DNA from: Gelidibacter pelagius | Lineage (GTDB): Bacteria > Bacteroidota > Bacteroidia > Flavobacteriales > Flavobacteriaceae | Assembly (NCBI RefSeq): GCF_017581925.1 | Contig: NZ_JAGEVG010000001.1 | Coordinates: 124,001-188,000, forward strand | Direction: 5' to 3' | DNA: 64,000 nucleotides | Shown here: positions 27,850 to 36,919 of the stretch, piece after piece | Layout of the letters: the number at the start of each line of letters is the position of its first letter | Numbering within the stretch: the stretch's first letter is position 1 | Made by a program: the position numbers and the translations under genes | Notes under the pieces: model-generated | Databases searched by the model: none | Seen by the model: only the letters and a program-made list of their open reading frames with translations | Told to the model about the DNA's origin: nothing

Positions 27850-29361
27850 ATGACTGATCAAGTTCGTGTGCGTTTTGCACCTAGTCCAACGGGACCTTTA
27901 CATATTGGTGGTGTTCGTACTGCCCTTTTCAACTACTTATTTGCCAAAAAGCATAATGGCACTTTTGTTCTCAGAATCGAAGATACCGACCAAAACCGTT
28001 ATGTGGAAGGTGCTGAACAATATATTATTGACGCTTTAAACTGGTGCCATATTCCGTTTGATGAAGGCCCCAACCACAACGAAAAATTTGGGCCCTACCG
28101 ACAAAGTGAACGTAAACATTTGTATCGGGAGTATGCTGAAAAACTCATTGCTTCGGGCAACGCCTATTATGCATTTGATACGGCCGAAAGTTTGGATCAT
28201 CACAGAAAAGACCATGAGGCCAAAGGCAAGACGTTTATTTACAATTGGCATAATAGAAAGCTCTTGCTCAATTCATTGTCCCTTTCTAAAGAAGAAACAC
28301 AAGCTAAATTGGATGCTGGGGAAGATTATGTCATCCGATTCAAATCGCCTCAGGACCAAACCCTACATCTAACGGATATTGTAAGAGGAGACATCACTAT
28401 TGATACCAATATTTTAGATGATAAAGTGTTGTTTAAAAGTGATGGCATGCCTACTTACCATTTGGCAAATATTGTAGATGATCATTTAATGGAGATCACT
28501 CATGTGATCCGAGGTGAGGAATGGTTGCCTTCGTTGGCCTTACACTATCAATTATACGATGCTTTTGGATGGGAAAAACCACAATTTGCACATCTACCTT
28601 TATTGCTTAAACCTACCGGCAAAGGGAAGTTGAGCAAGCGTGATGGCGACAAATTAGGGTTTCCTGTATTTCCGTTGGAATGGAAAGATCCTCAGACTGG
28701 GGATGTCTCCCGAGGGTACAGAGAAGATGGTTACTTTGCAGATGGTCTAATCAATTTCTTGGCATTTTTGGGCTGGAATCCAGGCACGGAGCAAGAACAA
28801 TTTAGTTTGGATGAATTGGTTGATGCATTTGAATTGGAACGTGTCCACAAATCTGGAGCGCGTTTTGATCCTGATAAAATCAAATGGTTCAATCATCAAT
28901 ATATGCAGTTTCAAAATGATGATGAATTGGCAGAAGCTTTCCAGAACAGTCAACCACAACTAAACGATATCGACGTCAATTATGTTGCTCTGGTGGTTGG
29001 GATGATTAAAGAACGTGCGACGTTTATCAGTGATTTTTGGGACTTATCCTCCTACTTTTTTGAAGCGCCACAATCTTACGACGAGAAAGCTTTTACTAAA
29101 ATAATGAACAATGATGCTCGCGAATTGATGAGTGAATTAGAGCAGATTATTACTCATATTTCTGATTTTACGGTTGAAAATCTTCAAACCGATGTGAAAG
29201 CTTGGATAGGCGAAAAAGGTGTCGGTTTTGGTAAAGTGATGCAACCTTTGCGTTTGGCATTGGTGGGTGCCATGCAAGGTCCCGATGTATTTGAAATCAT
29301 GTTTATGATTGGCAAAGCTGAAACTGTCCAACGCATTGATAAATTGGTGCAAACCATATAG
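27850..29361 (+). CDS. gltX: Glutamate--tRNA ligase
   Basis: A 503-aa class I aminoacyl-tRNA synthetase that charges tRNA-Glu. The HIGH motif appears as HIGG (18-21) in FAPSPTGPLHIGGVRTA. LRIEDTDQNRYVEGAEQYI is the GluRS-type segment, and KGKLSKRDGDK is the KMSKS loop. VIRGEEWLPSLALH is also typical. The C-terminal helical anticodon-binding domain is present. Length is normal. It is followed on the same strand, after 92 bases, by an SPFH gene. Confidence 0.97.
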   Translation: MTDQVRVRFAPSPTGPLHIGGVRTALFNYLFAKKHNGTFVLRIEDTDQNRYVEGAEQYIIDALNWCHIPFDEGPNHNEKFGPYRQSERKHLYREYAEKLIASGNAYYAFDTAESLDHHRKDHEAKGKTFIYNWHNRKLLLNSLSLSKEETQAKLDAGEDYVIRFKSPQDQTLHLTDIVRGDITIDTNILDDKVLFKSDGMPTYHLANIVDDHLMEITHVIRGEEWLPSLALHYQLYDAFGWEKPQFAHLPLLLKPTGKGKLSKRDGDKLGFPVFPLEWKDPQTGDVSRGYREDGYFADGLINFLAFLGWNPGTEQEQFSLDELVDAFELERVHKSGARFDPDKIKWFNHQYMQFQNDDELAEAFQNSQPQLNDIDVNYVALVVGMIKERATFISDFWDLSSYFFEAPQSYDEKAFTKIMNNDARELMSELEQIITHISDFTVENLQTDVKAWIGEKGVGFGKVMQPLRLALVGAMQGPDVFEIMFMIGKAETVQRIDKLVQTI

Positions 29362-29453
29362 CCTAAGCTGATTTCTAACATAAAACAGGAGTTACAGAGT
29401 AAATATAACTTAAATTGGTGTTTTATATTTCTAACCTTTAAACAAACCGTGCT

Positions 29454-30392
29454 ATGCTTCCTATTGCTATCCCACTTATTATTATTGGCCTTGTTATATT
29501 ATTTTCCTCATTTTTTACCGTAAAGCAACAATCCGCCGCCATTGTTGAACGCTTTGGAAAATTTCAAAGCATTCGTCATTCCGGACTTCAGATGAAGATT
29601 CCAATAATTGACCGTATCGCAGGTAGAATGAGCCTTAAAATTCAACAGTTAGACGTTATTGTTGAAACTAAAACCTTGGACGACGTTTTTGTACGTTTAA
29701 AAATCTCGGTGCAGTTTATGGTCATTTCCAAAAAAGTTTATGATGCTTTTTACAAATTGGACTACGCACATGATCAGATTACAAGTTATGTATTTGATGT
29801 GGTACGTGCCGAAGTACCTAAAATGAAATTGGATGACGTTTTCGTCAAAAAGGATGACATCGCCATTGCCGTAAAAACGGAATTGAACGATGCCATGTCA
29901 GATTATGGCTATGATATCATTAAAACACTGGTGACGGATATTGATCCAGATGCCCAGGTAAAAGCTGCGATGAATAGAATTAACGCCTCTGAACGTGAAA
30001 AAATAGCCGCACAATTCGAAGGTGATGCCGCCCGTATTCTAATTGTAGAGCGCGCCAAAGCGGAAGCGGAAAGCAAGCGTTTGCAAGGTCAGGGTATTGC
30101 GGATCAACGTCGTGAAATTGCACGTGGATTGGAAGAATCTGTTGATGTATTGAACCGTGTTGGGATCAACTCTCAGGAAGCCTCAGCCTTGATTGTAGTG
30201 ACACAACATTATGATACGCTTCAATCAATTGGAGAACATGTCAACAGCAACTTGATATTGTTACCAAATTCTCCTCAAGCAGGAAGTGATATGCTAAACA
30301 ATATGGTGGCCAGTTTTACAGCGAGCAATCAGATTGGTGAGGCCATGAAAGAAGCTAAGTTGAAGAAGAAAAATGAAGATAAGAAATCGTAA
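29454..30392 (+). CDS. SPFH/band 7 domain membrane protein
   Basis: A 312-aa protein with an N-terminal membrane anchor (about 3-21) followed by an SPFH domain (FTVKQQSAAIVERFGKF through about 180) and a helical region rich in Ala and Glu (INASEREKIAAQFEGDAARI). This is the layout of stomatin/HflK-like proteins that oligomerise at the inner membrane and organise membrane domains or protease complexes. No NfeD partner gene is adjacent. Which partner it serves is unknown. Confidence 0.9.
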   Translation: MLPIAIPLIIIGLVILFSSFFTVKQQSAAIVERFGKFQSIRHSGLQMKIPIIDRIAGRMSLKIQQLDVIVETKTLDDVFVRLKISVQFMVISKKVYDAFYKLDYAHDQITSYVFDVVRAEVPKMKLDDVFVKKDDIAIAVKTELNDAMSDYGYDIIKTLVTDIDPDAQVKAAMNRINASEREKIAAQFEGDAARILIVERAKAEAESKRLQGQGIADQRREIARGLEESVDVLNRVGINSQEASALIVVTQHYDTLQSIGEHVNSNLILLPNSPQAGSDMLNNMVASFTASNQIGEAMKEAKLKKKNEDKKS

Positions 30393-30486
30393 CTTTTCAA
30401 AAGAAAGATGACTCACACTAAAATTAGTCCTTGAGACTCACATATATTAAATCTGTCCTTCTGCAGGATTCCGAAGGTAAAAGAAT

Positions 30487-30527
30487 AAAAGAGGCTGTTT
30501 CATAAGTTATGAAACAGCCTCTTTTAT
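30487..30527. terminator. Bidirectional terminator after the SPFH gene
   Basis: A long near-perfect hairpin with an ~18-bp stem (AAAAGAGGCTGTTTCATA and its complement) and a very short loop, flanked by A and T tracts on either side. It separates the converging SPFH gene and the 69-aa gene. Confidence 0.9.
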
Positions 30528-30531
30528 TTAC

Positions 30532-30741
30532 TTAGTGGCTCTTTTTATATTTTTTAACCATGGTTTTTAAACTGCTCAAATATTTCTTGAGTGCTTCATT
30601 ATCAACCTTGGCTTCCGGATCATTTTCATTAGGAAGAGTCAAAGGTCGTTCATCCAAATACTTTTCAAGTTCTGGATAGTTTTCCTCAATATCTCTGGTG
30701 ATCTCCATGATCTCCGACAATATACTTTGTGATAATTTCAT
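30532..30741 (-). CDS. Small conserved hypothetical protein
   Basis: A 69-aa acidic-then-basic protein starting MKLSQSILSEIMEITRDIEE and ending in KTMVKKYKKSH. It is probably mostly helical, with a Pro-containing loop in the middle (ERPLTLPNENDPEAK). It has no signal peptide or cysteine. I recognise the style of a small flavobacterial cytosolic protein but no named family. It lies directly next to the terminator and uses an ATG. Its coding character (no rare breaks, good composition) supports it being real. Confidence 0.65.
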   Translation of the reverse strand: MKLSQSILSEIMEITRDIEENYPELEKYLDERPLTLPNENDPEAKVDNEALKKYLSSLKTMVKKYKKSH

Positions 30742-30811
30742 TTTTTAGTGGGTTTTTGAATCTTAGAAAGTTACTCAATTTAACAAAGACAACAAAATGT
30801 TTAGTTTTATA

Positions 30812-31981
30812 TTAAGATTCGTTGAAATTTTTAAAAGGATGACGTTCCTCCCAGTTCTGTTCGGGGTTTATTATTTTAAAAATAGGTTTTAACAGTGCAT
30901 TTAACAAGGGATTGGTGTGTCTGAGATACATGGACATCGATTTTGGCTGTGCACCTACAGAGCTCTTAATTTCCATGGCTGTTCTGGCATATACAATGGA
31001 TTTAAATCGATGGTCAATACCAAATACAATCATTTCATACAACATATTCAAATACAGTTGATTGTCATATTGATTTGCTTCTTCATATCCCAAAAAATAA
31101 GTTTCCAAGCTTTGGTCGTTCAAAATAAGGCTATAAAATCCAATGAGTTCATCATTAAGGTAATACCCATATATTCTAAATTTATCTTTTAAGGTATGTT
31201 TAAAAGTATAAAAGTGATGTTCAGGCAATACAAACGTGTTAAAAGAGGCGTTATTGGACACGTTCTTGTAAAGTTGATGTAGGTGTTCTGAATTATTTAA
31301 AACCTCTTCCTCAGTCAATTCTTTTGATGTGATGTTGCCAAATTTCTTTTTGGCACGTTTGTATCGTGTTTTGTATTTCTTTTTGAGATCGTTAAAATAA
31401 TCAGCCATGCTGTGCCAATGCGGTGGCATTTCTAATACCATATTAGGTTGCACATTGATCTTGTATAATCCGTGTTTATCTAACAATTTGTCAGAATCGT
31501 GAAAACTATCATGCTTGAAATAATCCTTAAAAAGAATTGCTCTGATCGTTTTATGATTATTCTTTCTAATATGGATTTTGAGATCATCAATCGCTTCAAA
31601 TAAGGTTTCAAGAAAAACGTCTTGCGAGATGAGATCAGGATTAAAATACAAACCATGTTGCCCCGTATGGGTCAAGTTACCAACCACCAGAATATTTCCC
31701 TTTAAAATTCGTGTGAGTCCATCTTTCAAAATAGAGATTAGTCTTGAGGACGATTCCCTTCTAAACATATCCTTGGCGTATAATTTTACACGCTGAATAA
31801 TGGCAATTCCAACCAAAATATCGTCGTTAAAAACCCCGATATAATACAGAGAAATAGTTGTTGGTGAAGCGTCTTCAAGGGCTTTTAAATACGTGGTTTG
31901 AAGAAATAAATCATGTGCAACCAAACCATTCCATTCTGGTGGAATTTGAGCAATGAAACCGTAGCGTTTAAAGTATATCAC
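30812..31981 (-). CDS. GNAT/FemAB-like acyltransferase
   Basis: A 389-aa protein whose C-terminal half resembles the BioF2-like/peptidoglycan FemAB-type GNAT fold (KFRIYGYYLNDELIGFYSLIL, then ETYFLGYEEANQYDNQLYLNMLYEMI). This fold transfers acyl or aminoacyl groups. The substrate is unknown. The N-terminal half is a related but more diverged fold. The start is GTG at 31981. It is a single-gene unit, with the 69-aa gene 70 bases downstream. Confidence 0.75.
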   Translation of the reverse strand: MIYFKRYGFIAQIPPEWNGLVAHDLFLQTTYLKALEDASPTTISLYYIGVFNDDILVGIAIIQRVKLYAKDMFRRESSSRLISILKDGLTRILKGNILVVGNLTHTGQHGLYFNPDLISQDVFLETLFEAIDDLKIHIRKNNHKTIRAILFKDYFKHDSFHDSDKLLDKHGLYKINVQPNMVLEMPPHWHSMADYFNDLKKKYKTRYKRAKKKFGNITSKELTEEEVLNNSEHLHQLYKNVSNNASFNTFVLPEHHFYTFKHTLKDKFRIYGYYLNDELIGFYSLILNDQSLETYFLGYEEANQYDNQLYLNMLYEMIVFGIDHRFKSIVYARTAMEIKSSVGAQPKSMSMYLRHTNPLLNALLKPIFKIINPEQNWEERHPFKNFNES

Positions 31982-32185
31982 AGCAGGAATAAGAAAACTG
32001 AACCTTAAAATTCAGTTTTTGTAAATGTAAGTGGATTATTTTATTCACAGATATTTGATGCTATATATCTCAAAATAACGGTATAAAAAACACAAAATGA
32101 GCTTACTACAATTTTCTTACAATCTTGAGATAAAAATACTTTGTAATAAAGTCGAGTATTGTAATAAATAAATTGGATACGATTT

Positions 32186-32216
32186 TGCCGTGCAACCAAA
32201 ATAGGTTTGCACGGCA
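32186..32216 (-). terminator. Hairpin downstream of glnS
   Basis: TGCCGTGCAACC (32186-32197) pairs with GGTTTGCACGGCA (32204-32216) with one bulged base and a 6-base AT-rich loop. On the minus strand it lies about 35 bases after the glnS stop and is followed by AAAATCG, so its T-run is weak. It is a likely terminator. Confidence 0.55.
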
Positions 32217-32250
32217 GATCTATAAAAAGAAGATTATTCGTTTAAAATCT

Positions 32251-34272
32251 TTAAAGACTTTTTGTTATGGTAACCAAAGCCTCATTCTTATCCTCCATTC
32301 CTGCAGTAATAAAGACATCAACATCCTCATTTCTTTCCAAGCCTTGCTCCAATAACACTCCAAGTGTAATCATTGTCGCAATACGCGTCCCCACTTTTTT
32401 GGCGGCCGTATTGAACCAAGGCTGCAACTCTTCATAAGTGACATTTTTAGCCAATTCTTGGATTTCTGCCTTGGTAGCCAATTGCTTTTCTTCGGGCAGA
32501 TTGGTGTATTTTTTACCTAATTGCTGAATAATATCAATGGCTTTGCGTTGTGGCTGGTTGTTTTTCGGTTTTGGCTGACTTTGAATTTTCTTTCCTGTAG
32601 CACCTGAACCTTTGGATTCCTTCGCCCAAGAATCACGTAAACCCACAGTTTTATTGAACACCAATTTTTCTGATGTTGAATCTTCATCAACACTAAAATA
32701 ACCTAAGCGCTGAAACTGGAATCTATCGTTAACCTTAGCATCCTTTAAGCTTGGTTCTACATAAGCGGTGACTAATTTTAGAGATTCTGGATTTAAAAAT
32801 TCCATAAAATCCTTTTCGGGATGCGTATCCGGGGATTCATGCATGAACAATCGATCATATTCCCTAACTTCAGCTTTTACAGCGTGCCTTACGGAGACCC
32901 AATGAATCGTGCTTTTCACTTTTATAGAAGGGTCTTCAGAATAAGTACCGTGAATTTCCATGATATTTCCAGCGTCATCTTTAACAACACTTTCAGCTTT
33001 TACGATATAAGCGTTCTTTAAACGCACTTGCTGATCTAAAGTCAATCGGAAAAACTTACTACCTGCTTGTTCCTTAAAATCATCTCTTTCAATGTACAAT
33101 TCTCTTGAAAAAGGAACTTTTCTGAAGCCTGCACTGTCATCTTCCTGATTGTTTTCTGCTTCCAACCATTCCTCTTTCCCTTCTGGATAATTGGTTATGA
33201 CCAATTTTACGGGATCTAAAACCGCCATAACACGTGGCGCGGTTTTATTTAAATCCTCACGGATGCAAAATTCCAAAAGCGCCACATCTATGATGTTATC
33301 ACGTTTGGCAACACCTACGGTTTCAATAAACTTTTTAATGGCATTTGGCGTATATCCGCGGCGGCGTAAACCGGAAATGGTCGGCATTCGTGGATCATCC
33401 CATCCAGAAACAATATTTTCTTCAACCAATCTGAGTAACTTACGTTTGCTCATAATGGTATAACTTAGGTTTAAACGTGCAAATTCGCGTTGTTTAGGGC
33501 GTAATTTATCATCTTCGACAACTTGGTCCAAGAACCAGTCGTAAAGCTCTCTGTGTGGTTTAAATTCAAGTGAACATAAACTGTGCGAAATGCTTTCAAT
33601 ATAGTCACTTTCTCCGTGGGTCCAATCGTACATTGGATAAATGCACCAATCGTTACCCGTTCTGTGATGGTGTCTCTTCAAAATGCGGTACATCAGCGGG
33701 TCACGCATGAGCATATTGGTATGACCCATATCAATTTTAGCCCGCAATACATGGGAACCTTCATCAAATTCTCCGTTCTTCATCCTTTCGAACAAATCGA
33801 GATTTTCTTCTATGCTCCTATTTCTATACGGACCATCCACGCCCGGTTGGGTTGGTGTTCCCTTTTGTTCCGCCATGGCTTCAGAAGATTGTGAATCTAC
33901 ATACGCCTTCCCTTCTTTAATCAATTGTACGGCCCAATCATATAACTGCTGAAAATAATCAGAAGAATATACTTCGTTTTCCCACTTGTAGCCTAACCAT
34001 GCCACGTCTTCCTTAATAGCATCCACATATTCTTGTTCTTCTTTGGTAGGATTGGTATCATCAAATCGTAAATTGACGGGTGCATTATATTTTTCGCCCA
34101 AACCAAAGCTGATGCCTATGGCTTTGGTATGTCCAATATGCAAGTATCCATTGGGTTCAGGTGGAAACCTAAAACGGAGGTCTTCTTTAGACATTCCTTT
34201 GGCTAAATCTTCTTCTATGATATGCTCGATAAAGTTGAGCGATTTTGTTTCTTCTGACATATTGCTATTCAT
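32251..34272 (-). CDS. glnS: Glutamine--tRNA ligase with C-terminal extension
   Basis: A 673-aa class I synthetase that charges tRNA-Gln. HIGH is at 45-48 (NGYLHIGHTKAIG), the KMSKS loop is MSKR (274-277), and the two beta-barrel anticodon domains run to about 550 (FNKTVGLRDSWAKE). After a flexible linker rich in Ser, Gly, Pro, Lys and Gln (about 551-576), an extra ~97-residue helical domain follows, with KYTNLPEEKQLATKAEIQEL and KKVGTRIATMITLGVLLEQG. Longer fusions in this class are often labelled YqeY. The extension here does not look like YqeY to me. ATG at 34272; another at 34260 would also work. Confidence 0.95.
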   Translation of the reverse strand: MNSNMSEETKSLNFIEHIIEEDLAKGMSKEDLRFRFPPEPNGYLHIGHTKAIGISFGLGEKYNAPVNLRFDDTNPTKEEQEYVDAIKEDVAWLGYKWENEVYSSDYFQQLYDWAVQLIKEGKAYVDSQSSEAMAEQKGTPTQPGVDGPYRNRSIEENLDLFERMKNGEFDEGSHVLRAKIDMGHTNMLMRDPLMYRILKRHHHRTGNDWCIYPMYDWTHGESDYIESISHSLCSLEFKPHRELYDWFLDQVVEDDKLRPKQREFARLNLSYTIMSKRKLLRLVEENIVSGWDDPRMPTISGLRRRGYTPNAIKKFIETVGVAKRDNIIDVALLEFCIREDLNKTAPRVMAVLDPVKLVITNYPEGKEEWLEAENNQEDDSAGFRKVPFSRELYIERDDFKEQAGSKFFRLTLDQQVRLKNAYIVKAESVVKDDAGNIMEIHGTYSEDPSIKVKSTIHWVSVRHAVKAEVREYDRLFMHESPDTHPEKDFMEFLNPESLKLVTAYVEPSLKDAKVNDRFQFQRLGYFSVDEDSTSEKLVFNKTVGLRDSWAKESKGSGATGKKIQSQPKPKNNQPQRKAIDIIQQLGKKYTNLPEEKQLATKAEIQELAKNVTYEELQPWFNTAAKKVGTRIATMITLGVLLEQGLERNEDVDVFITAGMEDKNEALVTITKSL

Positions 34273-34355
34273 TATTTCCTATTAAATAATTAGATGAAAT
34301 ACCCAATAAGAATTCCTGTGCAAAATTAAGGATTTTTTTAGTTCTATAAATGCCT

Positions 34356-34363
34356 TATTTTTG
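34356..34363 (+). promoter_or_regulatory. folB promoter, -7 motif
   Basis: TATTTTTG matches TAnnTTTG and lies 17 bases before the folB ATG, in the region divergent from glnS. Confidence 0.45.
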
Positions 34364-34380
34364 CCGGTATAAAAGGAATT

Positions 34381-34743
34381 ATGGGCACTATAAAAGTTGA
34401 AAATATCCGTGTATTTGCACATCATGGCTGTTTAAAGGAAGAAACCACGATCGGTAGCGATTATAGGGTAGATTTAAAGGTTAAAGCAGATTTAAAAACG
34501 TCTGCAATTTCAGACAAATTAAGTGATACTGTGGATTACGTCTTGCTTAATAGGATTATTAAAGAAGAAATGCAAGTGCCTTCCTATTTGCTCGAAACTG
34601 TTGCAAAACGCATCTTGGATCGAATTTTTAAAGAAGATCAATCGGTTAGAAAAGCGACGGTTTATGTGAGCAAGTTAAATCCTCCAATTGGCGGCGATGT
34701 GGAAAAAGTGACCATAAAAATGACCGCACGCCGAAATAAATAA
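34381..34743 (+). CDS. folB: Dihydroneopterin aldolase
   Basis: A 120-aa tunnelling-fold enzyme that cleaves dihydroneopterin to 6-hydroxymethyl-dihydropterin in folate synthesis. IKVENIRVFAHHGCLKEETTIG is the family start, TVDYVLLNRIIKEEM holds the conserved Tyr and Glu region, and the C-terminal VSKLNPPIGGDVEKVTI contains the catalytic-strand lysine segment. Length is typical. It stands alone, with tRNA-Cys just downstream. Confidence 0.95.
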   Translation: MGTIKVENIRVFAHHGCLKEETTIGSDYRVDLKVKADLKTSAISDKLSDTVDYVLLNRIIKEEMQVPSYLLETVAKRILDRIFKEDQSVRKATVYVSKLNPPIGGDVEKVTIKMTARRNK

Positions 34744-34773
34744 AACTAAATAGCTTACCAAGTTTATTTTTTT

Positions 34774-34781
34774 TACCTTTG
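34774..34781 (+). promoter_or_regulatory. tRNA-Cys promoter, -7 motif
   Basis: TACCTTTG fits TAnnTTTG and lies 15 bases before the tRNA 5' end, so tRNA-Cys has its own promoter. Confidence 0.55.
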
Positions 34782-34795
34782 CACTTCCAAAAACT

Positions 34796-34866
34796 GGCAT
34801 CATGGCCGAGTGGCTAGGCAGAGGTCTGCAAAACCTTCTACAGCGGTTCGAATCCGCTTGATGCCT
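34796..34866 (+). tRNA. tRNA-Cys (anticodon GCA)
   Basis: A 71-base cloverleaf can be folded. The acceptor stem GGCATCA (34796-34802) pairs with TGATGCC (34859-34865). The D stem is GCC/GGC. The anticodon loop CTGCAAA carries GCA at 34828-34830. The T arm is GCGG-TTCGAAT-CCGC. The discriminator base is T, as expected for cysteine. The 3' CCA is not encoded and must be added by an enzyme. Confidence 0.96.
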
Positions 34867-34870
34867 CAAG

Positions 34871-34901
34871 AAAACCTTCAACTGACGTTGAGGGTTTTTT
34901 T
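34871..34901 (+). terminator. Terminator of tRNA-Cys
   Basis: AAAACCTTCAAC (34871-34882) pairs with GTTGAGGGTTTT (34887-34898), with one G-T pair and a 4-base loop, followed by T residues. Confidence 0.85.
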
Positions 34902-34920
34902 ATTCCTAAGTTTATATGAT

Positions 34921-35056
34921 GGGACGCTGATGACACTGATTAATATTTTACTATAATAAAAAAACCTTTCAGGTTTTGAAAACCTGACAGGTTTGAGTCG
35001 GTCAAAATAATTTGAAAAATCAGTGAAAATCATAAGAAATCCGCGTCATCTGTGTT
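34921..35056. repeat. Palindromic dispersed intergenic element
   Basis: An inner inverted repeat (34962-34994) pairs AAACCTTTCAGGTTT with AACCTGACAGGTTT, with one mismatch. It is enclosed by a longer imperfect inverted repeat. The left side is CGCTGATGACACTGATT (34925-34941) and the right side is AATCAGTGAAAATCAT (35017-35032), continuing to CCGCGTCATCTGTG. Part of the same motif occurs at 21491-21540. Elements like this are common in flavobacterial intergenic DNA. It has no coding content. Confidence 0.65.
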
Positions 35057-35080
35057 CTATCTACGGAACATCAAAGTATT

Positions 35081-35758
35081 CTAAAACGGATTAATATGCT
35101 CCAATCGGTCTTTAAGCAATTCCTTTTCTTTAGGGAAAAAAGCCTGCGACAAGAGTAGAATTCCAAAGGCTAAAATCACCAAGGCTATGATTTTTTTTGT
35201 TTTGAAGATGCGTCGCGGCGTCAATTTATTCTTTAGTTTTTTGGCAATCAATATTTTAAAAAGATCAATGATAAAATAAGTGACTAAAATGGTGCTCAAA
35301 AAAACAATAACCCCGCTTTTAGTCTCCGTAAAGGAATTGGCAATAATGATAAAACCTAACCATCCGACCAACACTCCGATATTGATAAAATTTAATAGAA
35401 ATCCTTTTAAAAATAACTTTCCATAATTCTTTTGGAGTTCCACTTTATGGTATTCCCTAACGATGGTTCGAAAAGATTTTGAAGTTTTTGTAAAGGTAAT
35501 TATGCCGTAAACCACTAAAATGACACCTCCAAACACCAAGAAATTTGGATCATCCTTAATTTTATCGAGGAGCTTATTGGTACTGAGAAAGGCAACAGCA
35601 ATAAACAAAATATCTGCCAACATCACACCCAAATCAAAAATAAGTGCGCTCTTAAAACCTTTGGTAGCACTGGTTTCCAAAAGCACAAAAAACACGGGGC
35701 CAATCGTAAATGCCAATATGATACCAAAAGGAATTGCTGATAGAATCTCGTCAAACAT
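35081..35758 (-). CDS. LysE family amino-acid exporter
   Basis: A 225-aa protein with about six membrane segments, of the LysE/RhtB family. The N-terminal IPFGIILAFTIGPVFFVLLETSATKGF contains the family GP-x-x motif, and FDLGVMLADILFIAVAFL follows. Such proteins export amino acids or related solutes; the substrate is not predictable. A charged loop at about 85-110 splits the two three-helix halves. It is a single-gene unit. Confidence 0.88.
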   Translation of the reverse strand: MFDEILSAIPFGIILAFTIGPVFFVLLETSATKGFKSALIFDLGVMLADILFIAVAFLSTNKLLDKIKDDPNFLVFGGVILVVYGIITFTKTSKSFRTIVREYHKVELQKNYGKLFLKGFLLNFINIGVLVGWLGFIIIANSFTETKSGVIVFLSTILVTYFIIDLFKILIAKKLKNKLTPRRIFKTKKIIALVILAFGILLLSQAFFPKEKELLKDRLEHINPF

Positions 35759-35883
35759 ATAACTTGTGTTTCAACAAAGCTACATAATTTTTTATCCTTT
35801 TAAAGCTTTGAAATCTTCAAAACCTTATGCGTAGCTAAGGATAGGTTTATATATACTCAAAGTTTAATATACTTAATAGTCTT

Positions 35884-36558
35884 CTAATCCATACTTTTAA
35901 TACGACCACCAAATATTTTATTTTCATTTACCGTTTCGGGGTTGCCATAAATATAAACATCACCACCAGCTCTAATTTTTATATCAGCCAATTTAGAAGC
36001 ATTAATATATCCTTCTCCAGCAGCTCTTATGGCTATATAAGTAGATTCAGACTCTAAAGATTCACCGTGAAAAATACCACCGGTATTGATGGAAATATCT
36101 TGTCTTATCGCTTTACCTGAAACTACTATTTCGCCCCCTGTTACTGCTTTTACTTTAACATCGGTAAGGTCTAAGTTTAATTTTATTACCGCACCTTCTT
36201 GGCTTCTTAATTCGATTTTGTTTTGTTGAAGGATATCTTCAGAAGATACATAAGCACCTTCATTCACATCAATAATGTCTATCTTTTTATAATCTAAAGT
36301 AACCACAGTTTTATTGCCTTCAAACTTTTCGCCAAGACGCATTTTTATTCTTAAAACCCCATTTTTATTGATTATTTCAACATCGTTTATATTATCTCCA
36401 GAAATAATCGCTTTGTTTTCATCAGATTTAACCAATTCCACATTGATCATATCATAGACCTTTATTTCATGAAAATCGCCTAAATTTTTCTCAATCTTCT
36501 GTTGTCCGATAGCATTCATACTTAAAAAAAGTGACACCATCATTAGTAATATTTTCAT
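35884..36558 (-). CDS. Head-GIN domain (DUF2807) secreted protein
   Basis: A 224-aa protein with a signal peptide (MKILLMMVSLFLSMNAIGQQ) and a repetitive beta-strand pattern (DFHEIKVYDMINVELV ... VNEGAYVSSEDIL ... KIRAGGDVYIYGNPE) matching the putative auto-transporter adhesin head-GIN domain. These are common in Bacteroidetes and predicted to be parallel beta-solenoids in the periplasm or outer envelope. The function is not established. It lies 22 bases downstream of the YbjQ-like gene on the same strand. Confidence 0.85.
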   Translation of the reverse strand: MKILLMMVSLFLSMNAIGQQKIEKNLGDFHEIKVYDMINVELVKSDENKAIISGDNINDVEIINKNGVLRIKMRLGEKFEGNKTVVTLDYKKIDIIDVNEGAYVSSEDILQQNKIELRSQEGAVIKLNLDLTDVKVKAVTGGEIVVSGKAIRQDISINTGGIFHGESLESESTYIAIRAAGEGYINASKLADIKIRAGGDVYIYGNPETVNENKIFGGRIKSMD

Positions 36559-36580
36559 TTTTTTTGTTTTAAATTTAAAT

Positions 36581-36877
36581 TTATGCCACCGACACTGCAG
36601 TACCGGTTACTGAAACCGTGACATAATTACTGGTGGTCAATTCAATATCTACTTTAATCCCCACAATGGCATTGGCATTTAATTTTCTTGCATTATCCTG
36701 TAATTGTTGGAATGCCTGTTCTTTAACCAGGCTCATACTTTCTGCAATGGCCTGGTAGTATTTTTCCATATTGAAGGTCATTTTCATTTTTTGAACATTC
36801 ACTGAAATTCCAGAAACAATGCCTTTATATTCCAATATTTTAAACCCTTCAATGGAATTGGTGGTAGTGAGGATCAT
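36581..36877 (-). CDS. YbjQ family (UPF0145) protein
   Basis: A 98-aa protein of the YbjQ/UPF0145 fold: ILTTTNSIEGFKILEYKGIVSGISV at the start and ANAIVGIKVDIELT near the end are characteristic. The family forms a small oligomer and is sometimes called a heavy-metal-binding domain, but no conserved metal ligands stand out here. It is probably co-transcribed with the head-GIN gene. Confidence 0.88.
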   Translation of the reverse strand: MILTTTNSIEGFKILEYKGIVSGISVNVQKMKMTFNMEKYYQAIAESMSLVKEQAFQQLQDNARKLNANAIVGIKVDIELTTSNYVTVSVTGTAVSVA

Positions 36878-36919
36878 AATATCTAATTTTAAGTATCAGT
36901 AGGACTTAAGTTGGAAATG

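Noticed and set aside
32186-32216. Riboswitch before glnS
   Set aside because: The hairpin lies after the glnS stop, not before its start, so termination is the simpler explanation.
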